64,000 nucleotides of DNA from Chamaecrista fasciculata (lineage: Eukaryota; Streptophyta; Magnoliopsida; Fabales; Fabaceae), in NCBI GenBank assembly GCA_003254925.1, contig QANZ01011582.1, forward strand, positions 48,034 to 112,033, in the 5' to 3' direction. Each line of letters opens with the position of its first letter. Within the stretch, counting starts at the first letter, position 1. The position numbers and the translations under genes are program-made. This document shows positions 1 to 12,157 of the stretch, piece after piece. Below the pieces are notes generated by a model. That model was not told where the DNA came from. It saw nothing but the letters and a program-made list of their open reading frames with translations, and made no database searches.

Positions 1-333
1 CTGGTCGTCCATGTTTAAAACTATAGTCTATGAAATTAAAAATAAGAGAAAATTTACTATTTGGTCTCTCTTTCTTTACTAAGTTAACAATTTAGTCTCT
101 TATTTATTTTACATACATACGGGCACGCAAAGCCCCTACTATATATCTTATATTATATGGCTCCACCCCTTTCTGGTCGTCCATGTTTAAAACTATAGTC
201 TATGAAATTAAAAATAAGAGAAAATTTACTATTTGGTCTCTCTTTCTTTACTAAGTTAACAATTTAGTCCCTTATTTATTTTACATACATATTTGCGTGC
301 CCGTTAGGCACGCAAAGCCGCTAGTATATATAT
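1..333 (+). repeat. Tandem Helitron-like 3' termini
   Basis: Two near-identical units start at 1 and 173, each beginning CTGGTCGTCCATG. The second ends with a hairpin (GCGTGCC, short loop, GGCACGC) followed by AAAGCCGCTAG and then T. A hairpin a few bases before a terminal CTRR, with T next, is the known form of a Helitron 3' end. In the first unit the terminal motif reads CTAC. A third copy lies inverted at 55871-56013. The Helitron body, if any, would be upstream of the window. Confidence 0.6.
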
Positions 334-1377
334 AAAGGAACACGCACATCACCCAAAAAAAGAAACACGCACAAGTTTATCGACAAAACGCTCCTCTTCA
401 CGTTGTCGTCGCTGCTCCTCTCCATGATCAGTTGCTGCGACGTTGTTGGGAGCGACCTCCATCGCTGAACGTCATAGGCCGTCGTCATCGGTCAGTCCCC
501 ACAATTCGCTGTTGCCTTCCTTCACTATAACCCATTGGTTCGTGCGTTTGTCCCCTTTTTTCTCACTTGGTTCATTTTTTTATTAATCTTCAATCTTGCT
601 GTTATGGGGCTGTTTAATTGAGGAATATAGATGATTCTGAATAGTTTTAACATTTTAAGTAAGGTATTGAAGTTTGATTTTGTTTCTCATGATTCTGTTG
701 GACCCCATAAAGTTTAGGGTATTTCTAAAATTCTAATTTTTTATCAAACTTATGAGTTTTCTAACATCCAAAGGTTTCAGTTAGTTTAAATAATGAATTG
801 TTTGTCATGAGTTTTAAGTTAGAGAACATATCTTTGATATTTGGTTATGATAGAGAAATCTCTTAAACTTTGCAAAAGTGATGTTTTGAATAAATTATTG
901 AACCAAATGAATTCTTTATAGTTAGGAAAGTGATTATATTATAATCTTGAAGATAAATAAGGGTAGTATAATTTGAGATAATGGGTTTTCTTGATTATAC
1001 TAGTTTTTAGATGTTAGACTGATAGTATTATGAAGGGTTAGGCCTTTGGGTCTCCAGCTTTTAATTTTTGGACTGTAATATTGATTGAGACTTTAATTGT
1101 GCTTATGCTATAGATTTCTTTACACCCGATTGCAGAAAGATGTAGTCTTCGATTCTCTACCAAGAGGTGAGTGGAGGTGAGTGGCTTCTCATTTTTGTCC
1201 TGTTGAGGAATTGATTGATGATTGTTTGATGTCAATGCTGTAAATTAACTCCTGTTGGTAACTGACTGAAATTAGAAAGTTTGAGTGTTTGGAAATGTAA
1301 GTTTGTAGACTCTAAACGTACCATTGATGATGAATTTTTTTAAGTGTTTGAAAAGCATTACTGAATGCAATTATAGC
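334..1377. other. Unassigned spacer between the Helitron end and the truncated LTR
   Basis: This stretch has no convincing ORF. It opens with a TATATATATAAAGG string followed by a GC-richer part (about 380-560) that looks like a leader or promoter. It does not match the first 102 bp of the downstream 3' LTR, so it is either foreign sequence replacing the LTR start or flanking DNA. Confidence 0.4.
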
Positions 1378-2163
1378 TAATGTAGATTTGATTGTGTTTG
1401 CGCATGATCCCTATGATGGGTTGCGACGAATTATGGAATTACTCCTCATGGAAGAGTGGAGACAGATTACTCCCCATTGTCGGGTTGAGACAGAATTGTT
1501 GGTTACTCCCCAAGAAGGGTTGAGATGGATGCTTATATGAATTGATATAATTTACTTCTATTATTGTTCTTGATTGCATTGGTTACTGTACTGTATTGAT
1601 GGTTTTGTCTTTCTTATCGTTTTAAGTCCTATTGATGAAATTGCTATTAGTTAAGATAATTGATATATGGCTATCCCACCCCCATGTGGTGCCGTCATGC
1701 ACCACAACGGAATGGGCTAGTCACTCACTGAGTTTTGACTCACCCCTCTCCCCTTTAGTTTTTGGTACAGGTACAAGTTAGACGTCTGCTTCGGCTCAAC
1801 GAAGAAGCTGAGCCAAGGCCTACATTTGTTTATGTGGGTAGTCCCATTTTAGCGAATGGTTATTTAATCTTCTAGTTTGTCAGCTCCACTAATACTTAGA
1901 GGTGGTCTTGGGGGTTTTCGTTTATTTACATAATCTATGTTTTATGTTGACACTAATTTGTAAGGTTTGATGAAATCGTAGTTTGAAGTTTTGGATTGTT
2001 AATAGTATCTCTATGTACACAATAATAGTATTTTTAGTTGAGGTATTATTTTGATATATGCGCTGAGGTTGCTATGTGTTTAGGTATGTATGTGGGTAGG
2101 CTTACGGCGTGGGTTAGGCCCACGTCCGTGCTGGTCACGGCTTCCCAAATGGGGGTCGTGACA
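1378..2163 (+). repeat. 5' LTR, truncated at its 5' end
   Basis: It is nearly identical to 7741-8369 plus 9612-9769. It ends GTCGTGACA (LTRs end in CA) directly before the PBS. It carries repeated ACTCC...GGTTGAGACAG blocks at about 1440-1530. The homologue of 7639-7740 is absent upstream of 1378. Confidence 0.85.
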
Positions 2164-2166
2164 AAG

Positions 2167-2179
2167 TGGTATCAGAGCC
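2167..2179 (+). other. Primer-binding site (initiator Met-tRNA type)
   Basis: TGGTATCAGAGCC lies three bases after the LTR end. It is complementary to the 3' end of plant initiator Met-tRNA, the usual primer for plant Gypsy and Copia elements. Confidence 0.9.
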
Positions 2180-5100
2180 TGGTTGTTTCTATGTATAGTG
2201 GAGCTAGTAGTGGTTTCAGGTGTTAATTTAATCATTATTATGAATCACGGGCATAATAATGATTTAAGTTGGCATTTCGAGAACACTTAGGATGTTTTGT
2301 GTTTTTCATATCAATTTTAAAGTCCTCATCGCCCTAGGAACTAGTCTTAGAGTTGTGAGAGTCTCTCCCAAGTGGGGGATTTGGATATCTTAATGTTTGA
2401 GTCTGACATCCTCGAATTTTATCGTGTTGTGACTTTGAGTAGTAATTATGATTTTGAGACTTGCTTGTATGTTTTAAGAGTATGAGATTAATTATGGGAT
2501 TTCATGTGATTTGCATATGTAAATTATGATTGGGTGAATTATTTGTGTATTCCATAAATTTGGTTTAATTGTAAATTTTCAAGATTTGTTTGCTTATTTT
2601 GGAAGATGTATATAATTATGAAATTTGATTTAGTTGGTGAAGATCTTCAAATAAAATAAAATATTAAGGAATAGAAAAGTAATTTAGTTAAGTGTGAAGG
2701 TTGAAATTTGAACAGTTTATTTTGTGCTTGTCGCGGCTTTATGCGACTCAGGAAGGAATGATTATTTAGTGAATAATTAGTCTTCTGTTGAAACTCCTCT
2801 TGCTTGTAATTTCTGTGTTTAGATTTGTACTCTGGATGCGTAGGAATCTGTTTTGTATTGTTTAAGTATGTGGACATGTGTATTGTGATTATGAGCATGA
2901 TTATTTTATGCGTGGGTAAGGAAACATCTGCTGAGTTTTGATTTTTTATAATGAAATTTAAGTATAAATTTGATGGATGTTAAATGGGGAGAAACATCTT
3001 ATGAGATTTAAATTGTTGATATTGTTAATGTTACTTATGATATGTTTGCAGGATGAATGTCATTAATGTTATAAGTAATATAATTCGTTGGAAGGGAAGC
3101 ACCATGTGATGTATGGTTAAGTAATGAGGCTAATTTGTCATGTAGTATTACTTACTTGCTAGGAAATATTGCAAGATATGGATGAAATGAAAAGAAATGA
3201 ATTAGCGAATTGTTAAAGTTGGCGACTTTGTTTATTAACGCGAGTCTGCTAATATTTTAGTATTTTACCATGTTTTGCTCCAAACTTGAAGGAAGGAAAT
3301 TTTATTGATGCGTGTACCTTTACATGTCTTGTTGTGATACGTGGGTAAACATGTTAATGAAGAAAATGATGAGATTAATGTATATTGTGTGTGGTAACTG
3401 GTAAGTGTATAATGGTGTGAACTGCTGTGATGTGATTCCAATTGTTAAGGAAATATAATTGTTGGGAAAAATATGATATTTATTCATGTGTAGAAGTACC
3501 ATGAGCTGGATATTTTGTGACAGAGTAAAAAAAATGAAAATTATATCACAAAGAAATTAATGGGTCAAGCTTAAACTATAACTTATGTAATTGTGACTTA
3601 AAATGATAGGTATTGAAAGAATATGTTGATATGTACGGAGTTTAGGTAAATGAATTGTTTGTATCTCAAATTATTGTTACCCAAGCAATGCAATTTAAAT
3701 CTATTGTGGTGCTCTGCTTTTATACTTCAAGTTATGTTGATTTTTTAGTTTGATATAGTATAGATGATATTTGAAATGACTTCTAGTTTGAGATATTGTG
3801 TAGAAATAAAGTGGGTTATATGCATCTTGGAAAATATTGTGCTGTGACCCTCTAATGTTATTGTTTTGATGTTATTTTGAATGCATATCATAGAATGATA
3901 TTAGTATGTTTATTGGATTATGTTATAGTGTGCTGAATCTAGGTGGGAACAGTAATTCAATTATCAGTTAAGAGTAAGTTTAATTAATAAAATTACAACA
4001 AAATTGTGCATTTATGAATACATGCGTCTGTGATCAAATGTACGTGAAGTGTTGCTAAAGCTATGAACTTATGTGAATGAGAGGGGTCTTAGTGTGTGCC
4101 CAAGATTGGAGATGTGGAAAAATGATGAGAATTGAGATTTGATAACTTGCTTGAGACAAATAAAGATTTAAGACTTTCTAGTAGTCTATATTTTGCCTCA
4201 TGATTCGAGTTATTGTTTGCTACACAACTGGCCTACTTTGTTGTTCTTTAGAGCATCTCTTACATGATATGTGTTTTCTCTTTATGATTGAATTTTATGC
4301 GATGACTCCGAGTTTGCTTAAAGGCCTATGCCTAAGCTGTGGAACCCAATGGGAGAAAGAAAAGTGGGAAGTGTTAAATTGTGCATTTTATGACTTTGTC
4401 TTGAATATAGTTTTATATATTTATCATGTATCTTCATGTTTTTTAAAAAAATTTCAGTCATACTTTCCAGCCATCTTCTATGCCTTAATTTGCAATATTT
4501 TGCTTTAATGTATGCATTTTATTTTTGGAAGATATTCTAAAATGTTGTTAAACGCTTGGTCATGCATTTATTGTTTTCAGTTATTATTCCAAAGTCTGTT
4601 TTACTGTGTTCCCAAATGTTTTCATCGTTAGAAATCAATCATGCTGGTGTCAATTAATTGTATATGTGATATGCGTGTGAGCAAATGAGCACGATTATAA
4701 ATACTTGGTGATAATTATTGTTTGGTATGCTAAACTCTAGAATTATAAAATTGTGAATGATTAATGTGAATGGAATGTCTAAGACATCACATGAAATGCA
4801 ATGTAAGACAATGATATCTTAATAAAATATTAACTTGAATTTTTGTGTGAAGTTGAGCCTAAATTGTCTAATGATTGTTTGTAAGAGTCTCGTTTTAGTT
4901 TTTGGTGGTTCATATACGTAATTAATTGAAATTCTGGGAACGTGATTACTTTGGCAATGCTAAGTTCTAGCATTGTGGCTATGGTTGAGTTATTGATGAT
5001 TTGGTTGGAACGCATGAAACATGTGACAGATGTGAATGAATGATGTATGAGTTTATTTTCTTTCGCTTCCTTGTTAATCAAATTTTGTGGGAAAAATTCT

Positions 5101-7625
5101 TTTAGGGGGGGGGGGTGAGAAATGTATTATCCCATATTTAATTTTAATGTAAATAGTTGATGTGAATTGAAATATTATAGAATATGTACATTTGATTAGA
5201 AATATGTGAATTAGATGTCTTAATTGGAGTTTGAGAGAAGAAAATAAAATATAGCGAATAGGGGAGTAGGTAATTATGATAGGAGGAGGACCAAAGTGCA
5301 AATAAATAAAGAAATTGTTGACATTTATACTATAAGAATTTGTTTCGTTATGTGTATTATTATGAGACTGATGTGACTACTCTGTGAGTTAAATGGTGAA
5401 TATTCTTTTTTACAAGCTCCAACATAAGTTGAAGTGAGTATATATATGATTGAATTGTCTTAAAAATTGTGCTAGTAATGAGATGTTATTGATTATATGA
5501 TTTGATTGAGAAACAAATGTGTATGCTTATGCTCCCCTGTGGAAGGTTGAGACAGAAAAGTTAAAATAGAAAAGAAATTCTCACGAATGAATAGAGACAG
5601 AATATGTAATACTCCCTTGAGAAGGGTTGAGACAGATAATACGGTTAATTACTCCCTAGTGATGAGTTGAGACAAACGATTAAATAAATTAAACTGATTT
5701 TGTAGGATTGATTGGTTGTGAATGTAATTGTGTTGATTCTATCTTGTGATGACAAGAGGTTAAATTATATGATTGATAACTAATGCATAAGCTTCTTGAT
5801 TGAGTTTCCTTGATGGAAAGTATGGAATTGTGGTTGTAAATCCTATTTGTTCACTTAGGATGTTAATTGACGTTGGTGTTATTATTTAATTTTTAATTGA
5901 GTATTGAATGTCTTGGGATGACTCAATTTGGTTGTGGTGATTCTTGATGGATTGTACAAGTTTTTGAATGATTTTTGTTTGATAAAGATGAAAGAGTTAT
6001 AAATTTGATTGAAGTGTTTAAGTTTCAAGAATTAAAGCTCATATGGTTTTGTTTGGAATTGTTGAATCATGAGAAAGATGATGATAAGTGATGTTCTATA
6101 GCTTCCGTTCATCTCTTGGTGAGAGGAAACTAAGAATTTCAAATTAGTGCTTTGGGGAAAAATTTCAAATTGATACTTTAGAGTTTTGGAGAATTTATAG
6201 AATGGTCCTCTGAGAATTTAGAATAAATTACTGAATGGTTCTTTTTTTTGGAAGAAAATTTCCTTAAAGAATGACGTATTGAGTTCAAATGATTGGACTA
6301 GTGTAAATTTTGTATGTGATGAAAAAAAAACAATAGGAAAAAAAAATGTAGTTGGCTAATTAAATGACAAACTATGTTCTTGAAACATTCTTATTTACTA
6401 ATATAGAGAAATGTTATTTATTGATCTATTACGGTAAGAAAGGTTTGGCAGGAATTCAGTTTATATATATAGGTTCCAAAATTTTAATAATAGAAAAGAT
6501 AAATAGATCTGACATGTTCATCTGTTGCAAAGTGATTTTATAGATAAGAAAATTTGAGTCTACTGATTTGTGTAGTTTTGATTTAAGTGAATATAATATT
6601 ATGTTAAAATTTTCATTTAAGAGATTGTTTTGTTTAAGGGTAAATTACACTTTGGTACCCTGTGGTTTGACCCTATTTCACTTTGGTATCCTGTGGTTTG
6701 AAACTTGACACTTTGGTACCCTGTGGTATTCTCCTTTAATACTTTGGTACCCTTTGGAGCTATTTTGTAATTTTGACCATAATAAATTTTGCAAAAATTA
6801 CATATTGACCCCTAATTTTTTTTTAAGTTTTCATTTTAGTCCTTAGATAATATGTATCTAGGGACCTATTTGTAATTTTTCAAAAACTTTTTGGGGTCAA
6901 TATGTAATTTTTGCAAAATTTATCATGGTTAAAATTACAAAATAACTCCAAAGGGTACCAAAGTGTTAATGGAGAATACCACAGGGTACCAAAGTGTCAA
7001 GTTTCAAACCACAGGGTACCAGAGTGAAATAGGGTCAAACCACAGGGTACCAAACTGTAATTTACCCTTTGTTTAATATAGAACACTTTAAATCTTTAAT
7101 TGTCAATTGATTGCTAGATGGAAGTATACTTTCCTTAATTGGGAATCTCATTTAACATGGTATTTTTTTAAAATTTCATCGTGGTACACATCGATGTATT
7201 GATGAAGAAACTTAGTATGCACACTTGCTATTAACTATTAAGTTGTTGAATTAATTTTTTTTTATGATCGAAGTGTTGTTAGTTATTGAGTTTTGGGAGA
7301 TTGTGTTTTGTATTTGGTGATTTCTATTATTAGTGAATAGCTTATTGACATTGGGAATGCAAATGCTCAATCTAGACTTGGCAGTAGAAAATTGAAGTTT
7401 CAGTATATTCTTGGTTGATTGCTAGTAATTGGTTATCAACGAAATTCTCTTTGAATGATGGCATTCAAAATCATAGTTGTGATAACTTTTGATCGTGTTG
7501 AAATTGATGTTGTTTCATGACATTTGAAAGTCATGAGAAGTAGGAGAGGAATTTCAGACCAAGTATCCACGCACATTTGAGGAGTTAGATGGTGCCTTAG
7601 TTTAAATTCGAGGACCGAATTTCTT
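2180..7625 (+). other. LARD interior, no coding sequence seen
   Basis: No open frame exceeds about 100 codons, and none resembles gag, protease, RT, RNase H or integrase. The short ORFs here (for example 4200-4508) read as chance frames. An LTR-like block at about 5520-5670 repeats the ACTCCC...GGTTGAGACAG motif of the LTRs. A MULE is nested at 6638-7067. Confidence 0.7.
6638..7067. mobile_element. Non-autonomous MULE, GGTACC-type palindrome
   Basis: This 430-bp element is almost entirely an inverted repeat. It starts GGGTAAATTACACTTTGG and ends with the reverse complement. It is flanked by a perfect 9-bp duplication TTTGTTTAA (6629-6637 and 7068-7076), the Mutator hallmark. It has no ORF. 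Members of the same family lie at 11733-12157, 10842-11230 and, in pieces, near 37600, 38500 and 55000. Confidence 0.88.
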
Positions 7626-7638
7626 AAGCGGGGAAGAA
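7626..7638 (+). other. Polypurine tract
   Basis: AAGCGGGGAAGAA lies immediately before the TGTAACATCC start of the 3' LTR. This is the expected plus-strand priming site. Confidence 0.8.
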
Positions 7639-8802
7639 TGTAACATCCTGGAATTTTAGAGATTGATTTTGAAATTTATAATAAGAATTTAAAGTCATTG
7701 GAATATAAAATTTAATTTTTAGAGGTTATGTTTGGAGTTACTAATGTAGATTTGATTGTGTTTGCGCATGATCCCTGTGATGGGTTGGGACGAATTATGG
7801 AATTACTCCTCATGGAAGAGTGGAGACAGATTACTCCCCATTGTCGGGTTGAGACAGAATTGTTGGTTACTCCCCAAGAAAGGTTGAGATGGATGCTTGT
7901 ATGAATTGATATTGTTGACTTCTATTATTGTTCTTGATTGCATTGGTTACCGTACTGTATTGAAGGTTTTGTCTTTCTTATCGTTTTAAGTCCTATTGAT
8001 GAAATTGCTATTAGTTAAGATTATTGATGTATGGCTATCCCACCCCCATGTGGTGTTGTCATGCATCACAACGGAATGGGCTAGTCACTCACTGAGTATT
8101 GACTCACCTCTCTCCCCTTTAGTTTTTGGTACAGGTACAAGTTAGACATCTGTTTCAGCTCAACGAGGAAGCTGAGCCAAGGCCTACATTTGTTTATGTG
8201 GGTAGTCCCATTTTAGCGAATGGTTATTTAATCTTCTAGTTTGTCAGCTCCACTAATACTTAGAGGTGGTCTTGGGGGTTTTCGTTTATTTACATAATCT
8301 ATGTGTTATGTTGACACTAATTTGTAAGGTTTGACGAAATCGTAGTTTGAAGTTTTGGATTGTTAATAGCAAGCTTATCAAAACCGGACCGGCCGGTCCG
8401 ACCGGTTGGACCGCGACTCGGTCCCCAGTCCGGTCCGAGTTGAAGGACAAACCGGCTGTGCAGAGAACCGGCGAAGAACCGGGCTTGAACCGCCAAAACC
8501 GGTAAGAACCGGCGGTTCGAGGGGTTCAGCCGGTTCAGCAATTTTTTTTTTTTTGCCTTCACTTGCCCATGGAACGAGGAGGAGAAGCTGGAGAGTGGTG
8601 TGAGGGAAGTGACGGAGGGGAAGGCGTCGCGAAGAGAAGAAGAGGAAGTGGAGGAGAAGAGAGCGCAAAGGAGAGAGGAGAGAGAGGTCGAGAGAGAGAG
8701 AGAGAAGGGGATGATGGAGAAGACGTTGGTGAGGATCTCGTCGGCGAGGTGGCAGATGGTGGTGAGGTTGGTGGTACTGGCCATCGTCGCCGGTGAAGTT
8801 TC

Positions 8803-8846
<44 letters not shown>

Positions 8847-9769
8847 AAAAGAAAAGGAAAACGTACACAGAAAACAGAGAGAGGAGAGAAAGCGTGAGTG
8901 ATGAGTGGAGTTATGTGTTTGGGACATTAAATGCTTTTTACATTTTTTTCCAATTTAGGGAAAACCTTTCCTTTCTTCTGCCAATTTCACTCTCAATCAC
9001 CAATTCCATCCCCCTTACCACGTGCCTTCCCCATGTGCTTCACCTGTTCCTCCTCTGACAAATCATTTTTTAATTTGTTTACCAAGTTACAATTTAAGAA
9101 TATATTAATTATTTCTTTAACCCATTTTTTTCCTGCAAATCAGTTTAAATGATCCTGAGACATTAAAGAAAGGGAAGAGGGAATAGATGGATAGGATTGA
9201 ATTGTGAAGAGGGAAGGAAGGAGGTGGGTGGGTTTTTGTTGGCACCCACGTGAATTTGATCCTGGGACATTAAAGAAAGGGACTTATGAGTGACTTGTGA
9301 CTTGTTCAACACTTCAACCTCTCTCTAGTCTCTACCTTTTTTTTTATTTATTTTTTTCACAAATTTTTATTTATTTATTTATGTTATAATGACTGACATA
9401 TTAAATTTGAATTATTATATTTAGACTTTTTTTTAATTATAATTAGTAATTTATTATTTTGTTGGTCTATTATTTATTAAAATATTATTGATTAATAAAT
9501 TTATTTATAAACGGTCCGACCCCAGTTGAACCCCGGTTGGACCATTGAACCTTGAACCGCTGCTTCGGCCGGTTCATTGACCGGTCCGGTTTTAATAACC
9601 TTGGTTAATAGTATCTCTATGTACACAATAATAGTATTTTTAGTTGAGGTATTATTTTGATATATGCGCTGAGGTTGCTATGTGTTTAGGTATGTATGTG
9701 GGTAGGCTTACGGCGTGGGTTAGGCCCACGTCCGTGCTGGTCACGACTTCCCAAATGAGGGTCGTGACA
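7639..9769 (+). repeat. 3' LTR with nested hAT element
   Basis: It starts TGTAACATCC and ends GTCGTGACA. With the 1.24-kb hAT insertion and one target-site copy removed it is about 890 bp. Its first 102 bp have no counterpart at the 5' LTR. Confidence 0.85.
8370..9603. mobile_element. Non-autonomous hAT element carrying GC-rich cargo
   Basis: The 8-bp target-site duplication GTTAATAG (8362-8369 and 9604-9611) and CAAG-starting terminal repeats (CAAG-TTAT-AAAACCGGACCGG at both ends) fit the hAT superfamily. The 5' LTR of the host element shows the empty site with GTTAATAG once. The interior (8540-8900) is GC-rich and ends in a (GA)n tract. On the minus strand 8550-8790 reads like the N-terminus of a real protein (Ser/Leu-rich, containing HLADEILTNVFSI), so it may be captured gene sequence. 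No transposase is visible. Confidence 0.85.
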
Positions 9770-10841
9770 AATTAACAATTGGATAATTATTTTACTTAAA
9801 TAAAATATGAATTTAAATTTAATATATATTGTAAATTTATCATACTTTTATATTTTAAACTATATAATATATGTTTCATATATATATATATATATTTTAA
9901 ACTTTTATATTATCAAATTAAAATTTAAACTGTATAATATTTATAACATAATTTTTTAAAGTTTAAATTTATAAATTTATATTTTGTAAGTTTAAAAGTT
10001 TTTCATATTTATAATTAAAAAGTTAGATTATAATAATAGTTAGAGATATTTTAGATTTTAAACTATATAATATTCATAAAATATATATCATATATATAAT
10101 AAATTATTAAATTAAAATTTGAATTAAATAATATCTATAATATATATTTATAAAAGTTGACATTTGTAATTTTAAAAGTTTTTAATATTTATAATTAAAA
10201 GAATTATATTATACGAATATTGGATATTTAGGAATATTTTAATATTTATAAAAATAAATAATTAAAAGAATTAGATCATTAGAACATTTAAAATTAGATA
10301 ATTAAAAATTAAATTATATAGGTTGGGATATCTGTCGCGATGTGGACGATAGCTCAATTTTAATATATTATATACATATATGTTACTCAATTTATCGGAC
10401 TATAAACTAGAGCTTTCCTCTTTTATCTATCATCTAATCAATTTTTGGGGTACAAATCTATCATCTAATCTATTTTTATGTGTTTGTTCTTTCAAAAAAT
10501 AATAATATATTTTTTGCGAGTCTCAACTCAACTCTCATCGACCAAAAAAAAAAGTCTTTCAACTCCCAATGCGAATCACAAGGTGTGTCAATTAGAATGA
10601 GATGAGCTTTTAATGCTTTCACCCAAAATGGAGCAAATTTGAGACAAAAGGATGATGAATGTGCTAAGGCCCAATTTCTACAATGTCAAACAAGAGGCAG
10701 TTTTTACTTGACATTATTTATTTTTCATCTCCTTCTAACTTTATGTTTATTACCAAATAATAATTAATAAAATTATGGTAAATAATACATAGCAACCTCA
10801 GCGCAAATAAGAAACTTATGTTTTAAAGGTGTAAATATGAT
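9770..10841. other. AT-rich spacer, no gene seen
   Basis: This is extremely AT-rich sequence with short repeats and no supported ORF, RNA or element boundary. Confidence 0.6.
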
Positions 10842-11230
10842 GGTAAATTACACTTTGGTACCATGTTCTATGGACCGATTTCACTTTGGTATTATGTTCT
10901 TTTAAAAGTGACACTTTGATACCCTGTTCTTTCTATCGTTGGCATTTTGGTACCATGTTCTTTGCACCGTTAACACTTTGGTACCTAACAAAGATAGAAC
11001 ATGGTAACAAATCATGAAAGAATAGGGTACCAAAGTGAAATCAGTCCATATAACAAGGTACCAAAGTTTTAACAGTGCAAAGAATAGGATATTAAAATGT
11101 CACTTTTGAAATAACAAGGTACCACAATGTTAACGGTGAAAAGAACATAGTACCAAAGTGTCACTTTTGAAAGAATAGAGTTTTAAAGTGAAATTGATCC
11201 ATAGAACAAGATACCAAAGTGTAATTTACA
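10842..11230. mobile_element. Palindromic MULE-like repeat, no TSD found
   Basis: The ends read GGTAAATTACACTTTGG and the reverse complement of TGTAAATTACACTTTGG. Inside, ACTTTGGTACC blocks repeat in inverted order. It is related to 6638-7067, but the flanking 9-mers (AAATATGAT and CTGTTTACA) do not match, so it is old or rearranged. Confidence 0.6.
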
Positions 11231-11732
11231 CTGTTTACAAAAAAAAACGTGTAATTTATACTAAAAATTGTATGTCTCTTTCTTGTATTGCAAGTAACAT
11301 CTGTTTTACAAATTACTTCTCTTGTTCATATGTTTTGGTCTAGAAAATCTTCGTTAAAATAAATAAATTACTCTTAGAATCGTTGCTTTGATATATGGTT
11401 TTCATTTTAAGGGAAGGAAAAAAAAAAGTTGCATGCATATAGGCTTGCCTATAAATAGATAATTAAACTTGACGTCTCAAATCATTGACCAACCTCAATT
11501 TTCAACAATATAGTTGCGTGTAGTATGATAAATGAATATTGTTGGGAAAAAAGATAGAAGTTCAAATAATACAATATAAAAGAAAATAATTATCTAGACA
11601 CCCATTTTAATAAATCAATTGTAAAGATATCTTAATCAAATATTATATATATGTATATCAAATTTCTATGAAATTATTTATGTTTTATTATCAAATTCAA
11701 TATTGAAAATAAGATATGAGATAAAAAAAATT

Positions 11733-12157
11733 GGGTAAATTACACTTTGGTATTCCGTGGTTTGACCCTATTTCATTTTGGTACCCTGTGGTTTGAAACC
11801 TGACACTTTGGTACTCTGTGGTATTCTCATTAACACTTTGGTACCCTTTGAAGCTATTTTTAATTTTAACCATAACAAAATTTGCTAAAATTACATATTG
11901 ACCCTAAATTTTTTTAAAGTTTTCATTTTAGTCCCTAGATAATATGTATCCAGGGACTTATTCGTAATTTTTTGAAATTTTTTGGGGTCAATATGTAATT
12001 TTTGCAAAATTTGTTATGGTTAAATTACAAAATGGCTCCAAATGGTAACAAAGTATTAATGGAAAATACCACAGGGTACCAAAGTGTCAGGTTTCAAACC
12101 ACAGGGCACCAAAGTGAAATAGAATCAAACCACAGAGTACCAAAGTGTAATTTATCC
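11733..12157. mobile_element. Non-autonomous MULE, GGTACC family
   Basis: It has the same sequence family and length as 6638-7067. The flanks are a perfect 9-bp duplication AAAAAAATT (11724-11732 and 12158-12166). The low complexity of that 9-mer weakens it as lone evidence, but the precise family boundaries support it. Confidence 0.82.

Larger units (their letters stand above)
1378..9769 (+). mobile_element. Non-coding LTR retrotransposon derivative (LARD-like, Gypsy-type ends)
   Basis: Two LTRs share about 786 bp (1378-2163 against 7741-8369 plus 9612-9769). The 5' LTR is followed by a primer-binding site matching initiator Met-tRNA (TGGTATCAGAGCC, 2167-2179). The 3' LTR is preceded by a purine tract (AAGCGGGGAAGAA, 7626-7638) and opens TGTAACATCC, a form common in plant Gypsy elements. 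The interior of about 5.5 kb has no gag, protease, RT or integrase reading frame, which fits a large retrotransposon derivative (LARD) moved by proteins from elsewhere. By eye the shared LTR parts differ at roughly two dozen sites, so the insertion is not ancient. The first ~100 bp of the 5' LTR are missing, so no target-site duplication could be found. Confidence 0.8.

Noticed and set aside
4200..4508. 102-codon frame in the LARD interior
   Set aside because: Hydrophobic chance frame; no gag-pol similarity and no neighbours.
8600..9058. 152-codon plus-strand frame rich in Glu and Arg
   Set aside because: It runs through the (GA)n tract inside a hAT element; the composition comes from the simple repeat. 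The opposite strand has overlapping frames for the same reason.
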